Shown in pieces: positions 25,136 to 35,920 of a stretch of 64,000 bases of DNA. The stretch is from Myxococcus xanthus (GTDB taxonomy: Bacteria > Myxococcota > Myxococcia > Myxococcales > Myxococcaceae). Both the position numbers and the translations under genes were made by a program. How positions within the stretch are numbered: position 1 is the stretch's first letter; every line of letters starts with the position of its first letter. The stretch covers positions 310,001-374,000 of the forward strand of contig NZ_FNOH01000007.1 of assembly GCF_900106535.1 (NCBI RefSeq), given 5' to 3'. The notes under the pieces were generated by a model that was given only the letters and a program-made list of their open reading frames with translations, searched no databases and had not been told where the DNA came from.

Positions 25136-27175
25136 CTACGCCCCCGCCGGGGGCGTGGTGGCCTCGTGGAGGTGCTCGAGAAACTCGGGCAGCAGGCTGG
25201 CGGAGATGACCCACAGCTTGCCTTCGCCCAGGTCCGCGAGCGACGCGCGCTCCACGTACTCCACGCAGGCCGCTTCCACGTAGTGGATGAACACCTTGCG
25301 CTCGCGCGCGCGGTACCAGTCCGCCGCGTGGGCCAGCAGCGCCACCATGGCGTCCTGGGCCTCCTTCGTCGCGTCGTCCACCAGCGGCACCAGCCGCACG
25401 CCGTCCAGCACGTTGAAGAGGTTGAGGCCCGGCTGCGCCGTCTCCAGCACCGCCAGGACGACGGGGCGGCCCTCGTGCCGCGCGACCACCAGCTCGCGCT
25501 CGCGCCCCATCCCCGCCTCGCCCCAGCGCTCCTTGGCGCGCTTGAGGTCGAAGCGCTCCGGCACCAGGTCCAGCGCCTCGCGGTAGGCCAGCGGGCGCGT
25601 GCGCTCCACCTGCTGGAAGAAGGCCGCGCGCTCGGCCTCGGTGGGCGTGCCCACCTCGATGCCCGCGGGGATTTCCCAGGCCCCGTCCACCTCCGCCTCC
25701 ATCAGCTGGAAGGGCACCAGGCACGTCTGGCCCGTGTGCTCGTACCAGGTGGCGAAGTCGAACTTGGTGAAGCGCACCCAGCGCACGCGCGCCTCGCAGA
25801 AGGCGAAGAACCACTTCACCTCCGGGTCCACCTGCGTGGGCTCGTAGCCGCGCAGGTAGATGTCACGCAGCGCCTCGCGCGCCGACGTGCGGCTGCCCTT
25901 CACCGGCTGACGCGCCAGTTGGTGCGCCATCCAGCTGCCTTCGTACGGCTTCACCACCGACAGCGTGGCGCCCACGGACTGCCCCTCCGGGTGCACGACC
26001 CGGTAGCCCAGCCGCGTCCGGCCCTCCAGCCGCGCCAGCGTGGCGTCGAAGCTGGGGTGCGCGTCCTCGAAGTCCTCCGGCGACTTGCCCGGCAGCCGGA
26101 AGTAACCCGAGCCGTCGAAGAGCTTCCAGGTGGCATCACCCCAGTCACCCTCCACCTGGGTGGCCGGGTGCATCTGCGCCTCCACCAGCGCGCGCCAGGC
26201 CTGCGCGCCCGCCGCATCCAGGGGACGCACGGACATGCCGCAGCGGCGGCCCGCCGCGGTGCTGGAGATGTTGCGCACCTCGGCGCGCAGCCGCACCGGC
26301 GCCATTCCTTCCGTCGCGACCTCCAGCACCGGCTGGCGCAGGCCCGGGTACAGCAGGTCCTCGCCGGGCTCCGTCAGGAAGGCGATGCCCTCATAGGACA
26401 GGTCCAACACCTGACGCCGCACGTGCACCTGCGGCCACAGCGGATGGTCGAAGGACAGCGTGCAGGCACGGCTCGGCGGCGCGCGCCGCAGCCAGCGGTG
26501 GCGGTAACGAACGAGCTCCCGGGGCACCGGCATCAGCACCAGGCCGGACTCCTCGCGCGCCTCGCTGACCTCCAGGTGCACCACGCTGCTGTAGCCGAAA
26601 GCCTCCAGGGTGAAGGGCTGCGCGGGCAGTCCACCCTCGAAGCGCCAGCCCATGCGGCCTTCGTGCGGGTCGAAGTACGCGGCCGTCACCGGCACCTTGC
26701 GCCCGTCCGCGGTCCGCGCCATGCCGCGCGCCTGCCTGCCCACCAGCGCGTCGCAGATGCGCCGCACGCGGTCGGGGTGCTCGATGCGCTCCTTCCACAC
26801 CGGCCGCGTCTCCGGCGGGAGCAGCAGGCCGTTGTCACGCAGCGCCTCCAGCACGGAGACGATGCGGCGGCCCGCGTCCAGGGGCGGCGCCAGGAAGCGC
26901 ATGCTCACCTCCGGCGCGCCGCGCACGTCCATGACCTCCACGTCCAGCGCCGTGGCCCATCGCTCGCCATGGCCCAACACCACGGAGGCGGTATCGCCCG
27001 GCTTCGGCGCCGCCTGCGTACCGAGGTTCAGCGTCAGGTGCTCCAACGACAGCTGCACCAGCCGACACGGCGCCTGGAGGTTTCCGAACGACGCCACCGC
27101 CGTCAGTTCCGTCCCCATCCGGTAACCGAGCATCGACGCCCGGCCGCTCAACCCTTCCAGCGTGTCCGCCTGCAT
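25136..27175 (-). CDS. Large PilZ-domain protein
   Basis: A 679-residue cytoplasmic protein. The central part (~240-350) looks like a PilZ domain, which binds cyclic-di-GMP: RYRHRWLRRAPPSRACTLSF begins with the Arg-rich RxxxR-like element and is followed by LDLSYEGIAFL, the (D/N)xSxxG motif. The N-terminal ~200 residues contain a divergent, PilZ-like beta segment (CRLVQLSLEHLTLNLG). The C-terminal ~330 residues hold an alpha/beta domain with ELVVARHEGRPVVLAVLETA, reminiscent of GNAT acyltransferases, but without a clear acyl-CoA loop. ATG 27175 has GGAG upstream. A c-di-GMP effector acting on motility or polysaccharide is a reasonable guess, not a demonstrated role. Confidence 0.75.
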   Translation of the reverse strand: MQADTLEGLSGRASMLGYRMGTELTAVASFGNLQAPCRLVQLSLEHLTLNLGTQAAPKPGDTASVVLGHGERWATALDVEVMDVRGAPEVSMRFLAPPLDAGRRIVSVLEALRDNGLLLPPETRPVWKERIEHPDRVRRICDALVGRQARGMARTADGRKVPVTAAYFDPHEGRMGWRFEGGLPAQPFTLEAFGYSSVVHLEVSEAREESGLVLMPVPRELVRYRHRWLRRAPPSRACTLSFDHPLWPQVHVRRQVLDLSYEGIAFLTEPGEDLLYPGLRQPVLEVATEGMAPVRLRAEVRNISSTAAGRRCGMSVRPLDAAGAQAWRALVEAQMHPATQVEGDWGDATWKLFDGSGYFRLPGKSPEDFEDAHPSFDATLARLEGRTRLGYRVVHPEGQSVGATLSVVKPYEGSWMAHQLARQPVKGSRTSAREALRDIYLRGYEPTQVDPEVKWFFAFCEARVRWVRFTKFDFATWYEHTGQTCLVPFQLMEAEVDGAWEIPAGIEVGTPTEAERAAFFQQVERTRPLAYREALDLVPERFDLKRAKERWGEAGMGRERELVVARHEGRPVVLAVLETAQPGLNLFNVLDGVRLVPLVDDATKEAQDAMVALLAHAADWYRARERKVFIHYVEAACVEYVERASLADLGEGKLWVISASLLPEFLEHLHEATTPPAGA

Positions 27176-27492
27176 GACAGCTCCGTTGTCTGAAGGACGC
27201 CGATTGTACGGCTTCACAGGTGCGAGACTTGAGAATTCTCACTGGAAGCGTGAGCACGAACGAGCCGCGCGTAACCTGTTCTCCAGGACAGGACTGGATG
27301 TCTGATTTTTCAAGTGTCACACGGACGGTCGTTTCCCTCTCAGACGGGATGTGTGCCCGCATCCCATCGGGTCCGTGTGCACCCAGGTTTTTTGGGGGTG
27401 AGGTGGTGTGGCATGGCCACCGGGGGGGTGAGCGCTCGTACGCCTGCTCGCTGAGGTGGAACCAGTTCCGTCAGCGGGTTAGGGGAAGGACC
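27176..27492. promoter_or_regulatory. Divergent intergenic region (317 bp)
   Basis: The spacer between the PilZ gene and the YkgJ-type gene contains A/T-richer stretches (27200-27340). Around 27380-27405 there is CACCC, a T-rich loop and GGGGTG forming a weak hairpin. Promoters for both genes are expected here, but I cannot place a convincing element. Confidence 0.35.
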
Positions 27493-27987
27493 ATGCCGCG
27501 CAACACCCTCTGCCTTCGTTGCGGCATGTGCTGTGACGGAACGCTTTTCACGCACGTGTCGCTCCAGCTGGAGGAAGCCCTGGCGCTCCAGCGGCGGGGA
27601 TTGCCCGTGGGCTCACGCACGGATGGAAGTCTCGCCTTGATGCAACACTGCTCGGCCCTGGATGAGCGCACATGCACCATCTACGAGGACCGCCCTGCGA
27701 GCTGCAGGCGTTATCACTGTCAGCTGTCCTCCGCGCTGGCTGAGAAGGAAGTCTCGCTGGACGAAGCGCTCGAGGTGGTGGACGAGGCCCATGCGCGAGT
27801 GGCCGCCGTGGCGCGCACGCTGGCGCCTGCTTCGGAAGGGGCGCCGCGCTCGGTGCTGCAACGTGCCCGGCGCGCGAACCTGCTCGATCACGGTGGCCCG
27901 CTGTCCGCGACGGACCTGGCCACCTACGAGCATGCGGAGGCCTATCTGGATACACACTTCCGGGGGCGCTTCGGACGGCAGGATTGA
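27493..27987 (+). CDS. YkgJ-family cysteine cluster protein
   Basis: A 164-residue protein of the YkgJ/CxxCxxCC family, thought to bind a zinc or iron-sulfur centre. The N-terminal CLRCGMCCDG (residues ~7-16) is diagnostic. Further ligands follow in QHCSALDERTCTIYEDRPASCRRYHC, seen as HC, TC, SC and HC spaced as in the family. The C-terminal ~70 residues are helical. ATG 27493 is preceded by AGGGGAAGGA. The biochemical role of the family is not established; some members act in oxidase or modification pathways. It is followed 109 bp later by an unrelated secreted protein gene. Confidence 0.88.
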   Translation: MPRNTLCLRCGMCCDGTLFTHVSLQLEEALALQRRGLPVGSRTDGSLALMQHCSALDERTCTIYEDRPASCRRYHCQLSSALAEKEVSLDEALEVVDEAHARVAAVARTLAPASEGAPRSVLQRARRANLLDHGGPLSATDLATYEHAEAYLDTHFRGRFGRQD

Positions 27988-28096
27988 GTGCGGCGACGCG
28001 GTGAATCCCAGCCGCCTCGCACACCCGTGTGGCTACGATGCGGGCGCGATAATCCGGGCCGTGCTTCCACGGCGCCGCGTGACACCGAGGACTTCG

Positions 28097-28825
28097 ATGA
28101 AGACGAACGCGTCCGTGCTGGCGGTGATGACGTGCTCCCTGCTGACGGCGCCGCTGGCCATCGCGGATAACACGGCCCCTGTGAAGTCCGCCTCGGTGGA
28201 TTTGAACGGTGATGGCACGCCGGAAGCCGTGTCCATCCAGTTCGACGAACCGAAGAACGAGTTCATCCTCAAGGCGGGCAGCGCCACCATCCGGGGCCCT
28301 GGTGATGACAATGAGCCCGCGGGCGTGTTCATCGTGGACCTGGACAGCCGGGACAAGCGCAAGGAGCTCGTGGTGCGCACCGGGCAGACGGACTACGACC
28401 AGCGCTCGTACATCTACGGCTTCGACGGCAAGGCGCTGAAGCTGCTGGGCACCGTGCCCGCGCTCACCGAGGCCAAGGGCAACGGCATCATCCTGTCCGA
28501 CTCATGGCAGGGCTTCTGGAACCGGCGCGACAAGTACGTCGTGGATGCGAAGACGGGCAAGGTGTCCGAGGTGCCGCAGGACCTGTACGCCGTTGGCGTC
28601 GAGGCCACGGTGAAGCAGTCGTTCCCGCTGGCGCGCAGCCGCACGGACAAGAGCGCCGTCGCGACGTTGGCCCAGGGCTCGAAGATTCAGGTCCTCGCCG
28701 CCGCGCCCCCGGGCCGCAAGGGTGAGGGCTACCTCTACCTGGTGAAGTCCTCCACGGGGCTGCTCGGGTGGGCCACCGCGAAGGATTTGACGTGGAAGAC
28801 GGACGGCCTGCCGATCGCGGGTTGA
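28097..28825 (+). CDS. Secreted protein with SH3-like C-terminus
   Basis: A 242-residue exported protein: signal peptide MKTNASVLAVMTCSLLTAPLAIA. The mature N-terminal domain begins ASVDLNGDGTPEAVSI, an FG-GAP/calcium-loop-like DxNxDG motif, then strands VFIVDLDSRDKRKELVVRTG and SYIYGFDGKALKLLG. The C-terminal ~70 residues (SAVATLAQGSKIQVLAAAPPG, STGLLGWATAKDL) look like a bacterial SH3 domain with the GWA signature, which usually binds cell-wall material. A periplasmic or surface sensor or binding function is likely; no enzyme motif is visible. It is convergent with the next lipoprotein gene. Confidence 0.8.
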   Translation: MKTNASVLAVMTCSLLTAPLAIADNTAPVKSASVDLNGDGTPEAVSIQFDEPKNEFILKAGSATIRGPGDDNEPAGVFIVDLDSRDKRKELVVRTGQTDYDQRSYIYGFDGKALKLLGTVPALTEAKGNGIILSDSWQGFWNRRDKYVVDAKTGKVSEVPQDLYAVGVEATVKQSFPLARSRTDKSAVATLAQGSKIQVLAAAPPGRKGEGYLYLVKSSTGLLGWATAKDLTWKTDGLPIAG

Positions 28826-28835
28826 GGGCCGGTGG

Positions 28836-29255
28836 CTAGCGCTGGACGGCGAGAATGCGCCAGCCCCGTATGTCGATGGCGTAGGTGGCTGCTTCGGTCG
28901 CGGTGGCTCCTTCGCTGCGACATGCGCCTTCCTTCACCAGGAATCTGACGAGCACGACTTCATCGTTCAGTGGAGCCGCCTCGACATCGTAGGAGTCGCG
29001 ACGATGGAGGCACACGTCATCCGGCGTGGCGTCCCGAGGCGGCTTCACATCCCGAGGAAGCATGTCGTCCATCGCGAGTTGGATGGCAGCGGACATGTTC
29101 GCCGGCACCCGCACACGTCCTTCCGATGGGAGCCACAAGGGGTAAGGCAGCTTCGCCGCCTCCTCCTTGGAGGCATGCTCCGGGCGAAAGGGCCGCTGGA
29201 AGAGAGCACAACCGGGGAGCATCACCAACGCCAGCAACAAGGCTCGACACTTCAT
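28836..29255 (-). CDS. Small lipoprotein, unknown
   Basis: A 139-residue lipoprotein with signal MKCRALLLALVMLPGC and lipobox LPGC. The mature part is a small alpha/beta domain (AAIQLAMDDMLPRDV; EVVLVRFLVKEGACR; ATYAIDIRGWRILAVQR) with two additional cysteines (VCLHRR and GACR). It begins 9 bp after the JAMM-motif lipoprotein, whose stop overlaps this gene's AGGAG ribosome site, so they are cotranscribed. No family recognised. It may form a complex with the JAMM protein at the membrane. Confidence 0.78.
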   Translation of the reverse strand: MKCRALLLALVMLPGCALFQRPFRPEHASKEEAAKLPYPLWLPSEGRVRVPANMSAAIQLAMDDMLPRDVKPPRDATPDDVCLHRRDSYDVEAAPLNDEVVLVRFLVKEGACRSEGATATEAATYAIDIRGWRILAVQR

Positions 29256-29264
29256 GACCCGCTC

Positions 29265-29891
29265 CTAGTCGCCCACATCCGTGACGATGCCGAATGGCTT
29301 GTGCTCCGGCTTGATGATGCCAATGAGTTCCCAGGCCCTCCCCATGCGAAGATAGACCTCACCGGGCTGAGGCTCATTCGCATGGGGAACCAGCTTCATC
29401 ACATGACAGTCCGTATCGAACTGGATTCGGATGAGCCATCGCTGGTTCTTCTCCCATCTGTCTTCCGGTGTCAGTGGCGACGGTGCCCAGGGATGGCTGT
29501 GGTAGTCGGCGATGCCGACCGCACGTCCACGCTCATCCCGCACATAGCGCGGTGAAGTACATGACTTGCGCTTGTTGGGACCGATTCGCTGCATCTCACC
29601 GAGGGGCGAGGGATAGCTCGCGTAGAAGACGCCGTCTCCGAGCGAGTAGAGGACGCCGCAGTATTCCTGGCCGTAGTCCTTCTCTCGCGCTCCATCCATC
29701 TCCATGATGATGGGACAGAGCTGGTCGATGACGTCATCCACGTTCCTGGAGGGTTGGATGGCAGGCCATGGGCCTCGAACCCATACCTGACCGCCATCAG
29801 GCCCGAAGTAGACGTCCCTCCCAGCGTACCGATAGCCCGCCCCGCCGCAGGCCGTCAGCAACATGGCAACCTTGGCCCAACGAAGGCTCAT
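29265..29891 (-). CDS. Lipoprotein with JAMM (JAB/MPN+) metalloprotease motif
   Basis: A 208-residue putative lipoprotein (signal MSLRWAKVAMLLTAC, lipobox LLTAC). The mature domain carries a complete JAMM motif: EYCGVLYS, in which Glu precedes a CGxL strand as in JAB proteins, then DYHSHPWAPSPLTPED, where HSH-x7-T-x2-D fits the HxHx7(S/T)x2D zinc-ligand pattern. Family members are zinc isopeptidases or peptidases. An exported, lipid-anchored JAMM protein would act on envelope proteins. It sits 27 bp downstream of the RNase R gene and 9 bp upstream of another lipoprotein. ATG 29891 was chosen from the signal peptide. Activity is inferred from motif alone. Confidence 0.78.
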   Translation of the reverse strand: MSLRWAKVAMLLTACGGAGYRYAGRDVYFGPDGGQVWVRGPWPAIQPSRNVDDVIDQLCPIIMEMDGAREKDYGQEYCGVLYSLGDGVFYASYPSPLGEMQRIGPNKRKSCTSPRYVRDERGRAVGIADYHSHPWAPSPLTPEDRWEKNQRWLIRIQFDTDCHVMKLVPHANEPQPGEVYLRMGRAWELIGIIKPEHKPFGIVTDVGD

Positions 29892-29919
29892 CCGGGCGTC
29901 CCTCCCATACCTGCGCCGG

Positions 29920-31815
29920 TTACTCGACCAGTGACAGCTCAATGCGTCCAAGCTGCTCGTCGGTGGAGGTCACCTTCACCGTCACCGGCATGCCCACGGT
30001 GAAGGTCCGCTCCTTGCCCACCAGGGACAGTTCGCGCGCGTCCGGCCGGAAGGGGCCTCCGGACAGGGCATCCGCGGGCACCACACCTTCCACCAACATG
30101 CCGTCCAACTGCACCACCAGGCCGAAGGGCCGCACCCGCGTCACACGCGCCTGGAACTGCTTGCCCACGTGCCCCGCCATCCACCGCGCCTCCAACTCGC
30201 GGTGCCGGTCGTTCTCCGCCCGCGTCGACGCGCGCGCCTTCGCGTTGATGTGCACCGCGAGCGCCTCCATCCCCGGGTCTTCATCCACGAAGTCCCGGCG
30301 CCCACGCAGGTACCCCTTCAACGTCCGGTGCACCGCCAGGTCCGCGTACCGGCGAATCGGTGACGTGAAGTGCAGGTACAGCGGCGCTGCCAGGCCGAAG
30401 TGCGGCCCCGGCTTCACCGTGTAGCGCGACGGGCCCAGTGAGCGCCGCAGCACCGAACGCAGCGCCGGCTCCGCCACCGCGCCCGCGATCTGCCGGTCGA
30501 ACGCCGCCAGCGCGAGCGGCGTCAGCTCCCGTCCGAAGCCCGCCGCGAAACCAGACGTCTCCGCGAAGGCATTCAGGTCCGCCACCCGCAACGGGTCCGG
30601 CTGCTCGTGCACGCGGTACACCCCGGGCAGGCCGCGCGCCAGCAGCCACCCGGCGATGGCCTCGTTCGCCGCCACCATGAAGCGCTCAATCATCGCGTGC
30701 GCCGACGTCGGCTTCTCACTCACCAGCCCGGACAGCTCGCCCGTCGCCTGGTCGAAGGTGAAGCGCGCCTCGTCCCGCGCGAACTCCATGCCGCCTCGCG
30801 CGGCCCGCGCCACCGCCAGCCGGGCCGCCGCCAGCCGGAACCACGGCATCACCTCGCGCACCGGCTCCATGGGCGCCGACACCTCACCCCGGTCCAGGAA
30901 GGCGGCCACCTCGTCGTAGTTCAGCCGCGCCCACGAGCGGATGACACTCTCGTACACGTCCGCCGCCGTCACCCGGCCCTGCGGGTCGATGCGCAGCTCT
31001 ACCGTGAGGCACAGCCGCTCCTCGCCCGGCATCAGGCTCAGCCAGTGCGAAGACAACGCTTCCGGCAACATCGGCAGCACGCGCCCCGCCAGGTACACGC
31101 TGGTGGCCCGCTCACGTGCCTCGGCGTCCAGCGCCGAGCCCTGCTTCACGTACTCACCCACGTCCGCGATGGACACCAGAAGCCGCAGCGCCCCGTCCGG
31201 CCCCGCCGGCAGCACCGAAATCGCGTCGTCGATGTCCCGCGTGGACGGCGCATCCACCGTCACCGTGGGCACGTCCCGCAAGTCCCTCCGCGCGCCCACC
31301 GCATGCGGCACCGCGCGCGCCCCCCGCGCTTCCTCGACGACTTCCGCGGAGAAGTCCTTTCGCAGCCCGTGCCGGGCGATGACGCGCTCCAGGGAGCGGT
31401 CCTCCCCTTCCTCCACCCGGTAGAGCAGCACCACCTTGCCTTCGTCGATGCGCGCCACCACCGCGTCACCGGCCTGCACCTGCGTCCCCGCGGCGTCGAG
31501 CACCCAGTCCGCGTTGGCCACCTCGCGGTCCACGTGGAGCAGGGTCACGCCCTTGCGCAGCACCACCTCGCCGTAGACCTGCGTGCGAGGCCGCTCCACC
31601 AACGACAACTGGCTGGCCGACCAGCGCCCATCCGCGCCCGCCGTCACCGTGGCCGTGACGACGTCCCCGGCGAAGTACGGATTGAGGTCGGGCGGAGGGA
31701 CGAAGGCCGACAGCACCTCGGGCGAGCCGGGCGTCTGAACGGTGAGGAAGCCGAAGCCTCGAGGGTGGACGTCGAGACGGCCGGTGACGGTGCGGGGCGA
31801 AACAGAAGTATCCAT
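29920..31815 (-). CDS. rnr: Ribonuclease R (RNB family exoribonuclease)
   Basis: A 631-residue 3'-to-5' exoribonuclease of the RNase II/R family, degrading structured RNA. The N-terminal cold-shock-like domain opens with VTGRLDVHPRGFGFLTVQ. The RNB catalytic core has VDAPSTRDIDDAISVLPAG with the metal-binding Asp cluster, SIADVGEYVKQGSALDAEA, and HFTSPIRRYADLAVHR. A C-terminal S1 domain follows (QARVTRVRPFGLVVQLDGML). It is shorter than E. coli RNase R (~813 residues), lacking the long N- and C-terminal extensions. ATG 31815 has AAGG upstream. It leads an operon with two lipoprotein genes. Confidence 0.93.
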   Translation of the reverse strand: MDTSVSPRTVTGRLDVHPRGFGFLTVQTPGSPEVLSAFVPPPDLNPYFAGDVVTATVTAGADGRWSASQLSLVERPRTQVYGEVVLRKGVTLLHVDREVANADWVLDAAGTQVQAGDAVVARIDEGKVVLLYRVEEGEDRSLERVIARHGLRKDFSAEVVEEARGARAVPHAVGARRDLRDVPTVTVDAPSTRDIDDAISVLPAGPDGALRLLVSIADVGEYVKQGSALDAEARERATSVYLAGRVLPMLPEALSSHWLSLMPGEERLCLTVELRIDPQGRVTAADVYESVIRSWARLNYDEVAAFLDRGEVSAPMEPVREVMPWFRLAAARLAVARAARGGMEFARDEARFTFDQATGELSGLVSEKPTSAHAMIERFMVAANEAIAGWLLARGLPGVYRVHEQPDPLRVADLNAFAETSGFAAGFGRELTPLALAAFDRQIAGAVAEPALRSVLRRSLGPSRYTVKPGPHFGLAAPLYLHFTSPIRRYADLAVHRTLKGYLRGRRDFVDEDPGMEALAVHINAKARASTRAENDRHRELEARWMAGHVGKQFQARVTRVRPFGLVVQLDGMLVEGVVPADALSGGPFRPDARELSLVGKERTFTVGMPVTVKVTSTDEQLGRIELSLVE

Positions 31816-31932
31816 GGAACCTTGGGCGCGTGTTTAGCCCACTCCCATCCTGGGAAAGCAGGGCTCGCGCGGGAAAATATCAGCCCCCGGGAGCACGGCC
31901 CATGGAGGGCCTGCGTCTCACCGGGAAAGCCA

Positions 31933-31949
31933 TCGCCAGGAATTGGCGA
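31933..31949. promoter_or_regulatory. Inverted repeat in divergent promoter region
   Basis: Perfect 6-bp arms TCGCCA (31933-31938) and TGGCGA (31944-31949) around GGAAT, in the 319-bp spacer (31816-32134) between the divergent RNase R and kinase genes. A possible regulator site; no other structure was seen in this spacer. Confidence 0.3.
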
Positions 31950-32134
31950 CCTGCCGCAGGGGACGCAGCCGGGCCCGCGCCCCTGACATCCTCCGTCCGG
32001 GCCGCCCACGATTCCCCACCTGAATCCGGCTTCAATTCCGCCCTACCCGGGAAGTCATCAGGTCCGGTAACGAACCCGTGAGGGACGGGGCTTTCGCGTC
32101 CATCCGGCTCGCGGTGTACATTCGGCGCCATTCA

Positions 32135-34942
<2,808 letters not shown>

Positions 34943-35031
34943 ACGGCGGGGCAGGCAATCAATGCGGGGACCGTGCGTACCTTGAGCACGCCGGGCCCGT
35001 GTCGTGGCCCCTTTTCCATTGGAGCGTGCCC

Positions 35032-35766
35032 ATGTCCCCCGCCCGCGTCTCAATCGTCGCCGCCTTCCTCCTCTTCGGTGCCTGTGCCCATGCCCAGGAT
35101 TCTCAAGCCGGTGCGTCCGCTTCCGCACAACAGCAGCGAGGCGATGTCCGAGAGGTGCCCGACTTCGATGAGGTATCGGTGAGCCACGGCATCCGGGCCG
35201 AGGTGAAGGTGGGCCCCAAGTCCGTGCGCCTGGAGGGACCGGCCGAACTCGTGTCCCGAATCGAAATGGATGTGCATGACGGGACGCTGCGCACCCGCGT
35301 GGACAAGAAGCTCTTCAGCGGATTCAAAGGCGGCAGCGTCCGCCTGTACGTCTCCAGCCCGCGCGTCGAAGGCATCCACGCCAGCGGCGGCAGCCACGTG
35401 GACGCGGACGCCACGCGCACGGACGAGTTCGACGTCGAGGCCAGCGGCGGCGCCATCGTCAACGTCCGCGGCGTGGATGCACGCCAGGTGGAGGCCGAGG
35501 CCAGTGGTGGCTCGAAGGTGACGCTGGCGGGACGGGCAACGGACTTCGACGTCGAGGCCAGCGGGGGCTCCATCGTGCGTGCCCTGGACGTGAAGGGCGT
35601 CAAGACGCTGGACGCGGAAGCGAGCGGCGGCTCGCGCGTGGAGGTGGATGCATCCGACCGCGTCAGCGGCGAGGCCTCCGGGGGCAGCGTCCTCCAGCTC
35701 GTGTCCCGCCCGAGCCAGAGCGACGTGCGCGCCAGCGGCGGCTCCAAGGTCGTCTACAAGGACTGA
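35032..35766 (+). CDS. DUF2807 (head-GIN) adhesin-like secreted protein with ASGG repeats
   Basis: A 244-residue exported protein: signal peptide MSPARVSIVAAFLLFGACAHA (possible lipobox FGAC). The mature part matches DUF2807, a right-handed beta-helix-like domain of putative surface adhesins. Seven copies of (H/E/R)ASGG(S/A) occur at roughly 17-25 residue spacing (HASGGSHV, EASGGAIV, EASGGSKV, EASGGSIV, EASGGSRV, EASGGSVL, RASGGSKV), marking successive coils. The start ATG 35032 has GGAG seven bases upstream. It lies 89 bp after the PEGA kinase and may be in the same transcription unit; the kinase could respond to envelope changes that this protein reports, but that is speculation. Confidence 0.87.
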   Translation: MSPARVSIVAAFLLFGACAHAQDSQAGASASAQQQRGDVREVPDFDEVSVSHGIRAEVKVGPKSVRLEGPAELVSRIEMDVHDGTLRTRVDKKLFSGFKGGSVRLYVSSPRVEGIHASGGSHVDADATRTDEFDVEASGGAIVNVRGVDARQVEAEASGGSKVTLAGRATDFDVEASGGSIVRALDVKGVKTLDAEASGGSRVEVDASDRVSGEASGGSVLQLVSRPSQSDVRASGGSKVVYKD

Positions 35767-35798
35767 CGCGCCCGCCTCCGAGGGAGGCGTACCGCGTC
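35765..35798 (+). terminator. Hairpin after DUF2807 gene
   Basis: A two-tier stem: GACGCG/CGCGTC outer and CGCCTCC/GGAGGCG inner, with small internal loop and 3-base apex GAG. It overlaps the DUF2807 stop and lies before the next gene. No T-run, typical of GC-rich terminator-like hairpins. Confidence 0.5.
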
Positions 35799-35920
35799 AA
35801 TGACATCACACGGGTGGGGTGAACCGGACAGCCCCCGGGGTGGCGGGTGGACCGGCTTGCTCCACGAGGGCCGGGGCGGCTGGAATGCGCGTCCCCACCC
35901 CTCGCGGAGATGCCCGCCCG

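Noticed and set aside
25166-27193. 675-aa open frame on the plus strand
   Set aside because: Shadow of the PilZ-type gene: repetitive His/Arg/Leu composition, no motif, no ribosome site.
27380-27405. Terminator-like CACCC...GGGGTG with T-run
   Set aside because: The stem is only 5 bp and the T-run lies in the loop rather than after the stem, so it is not a convincing terminator; kept only as a note on that spacer.
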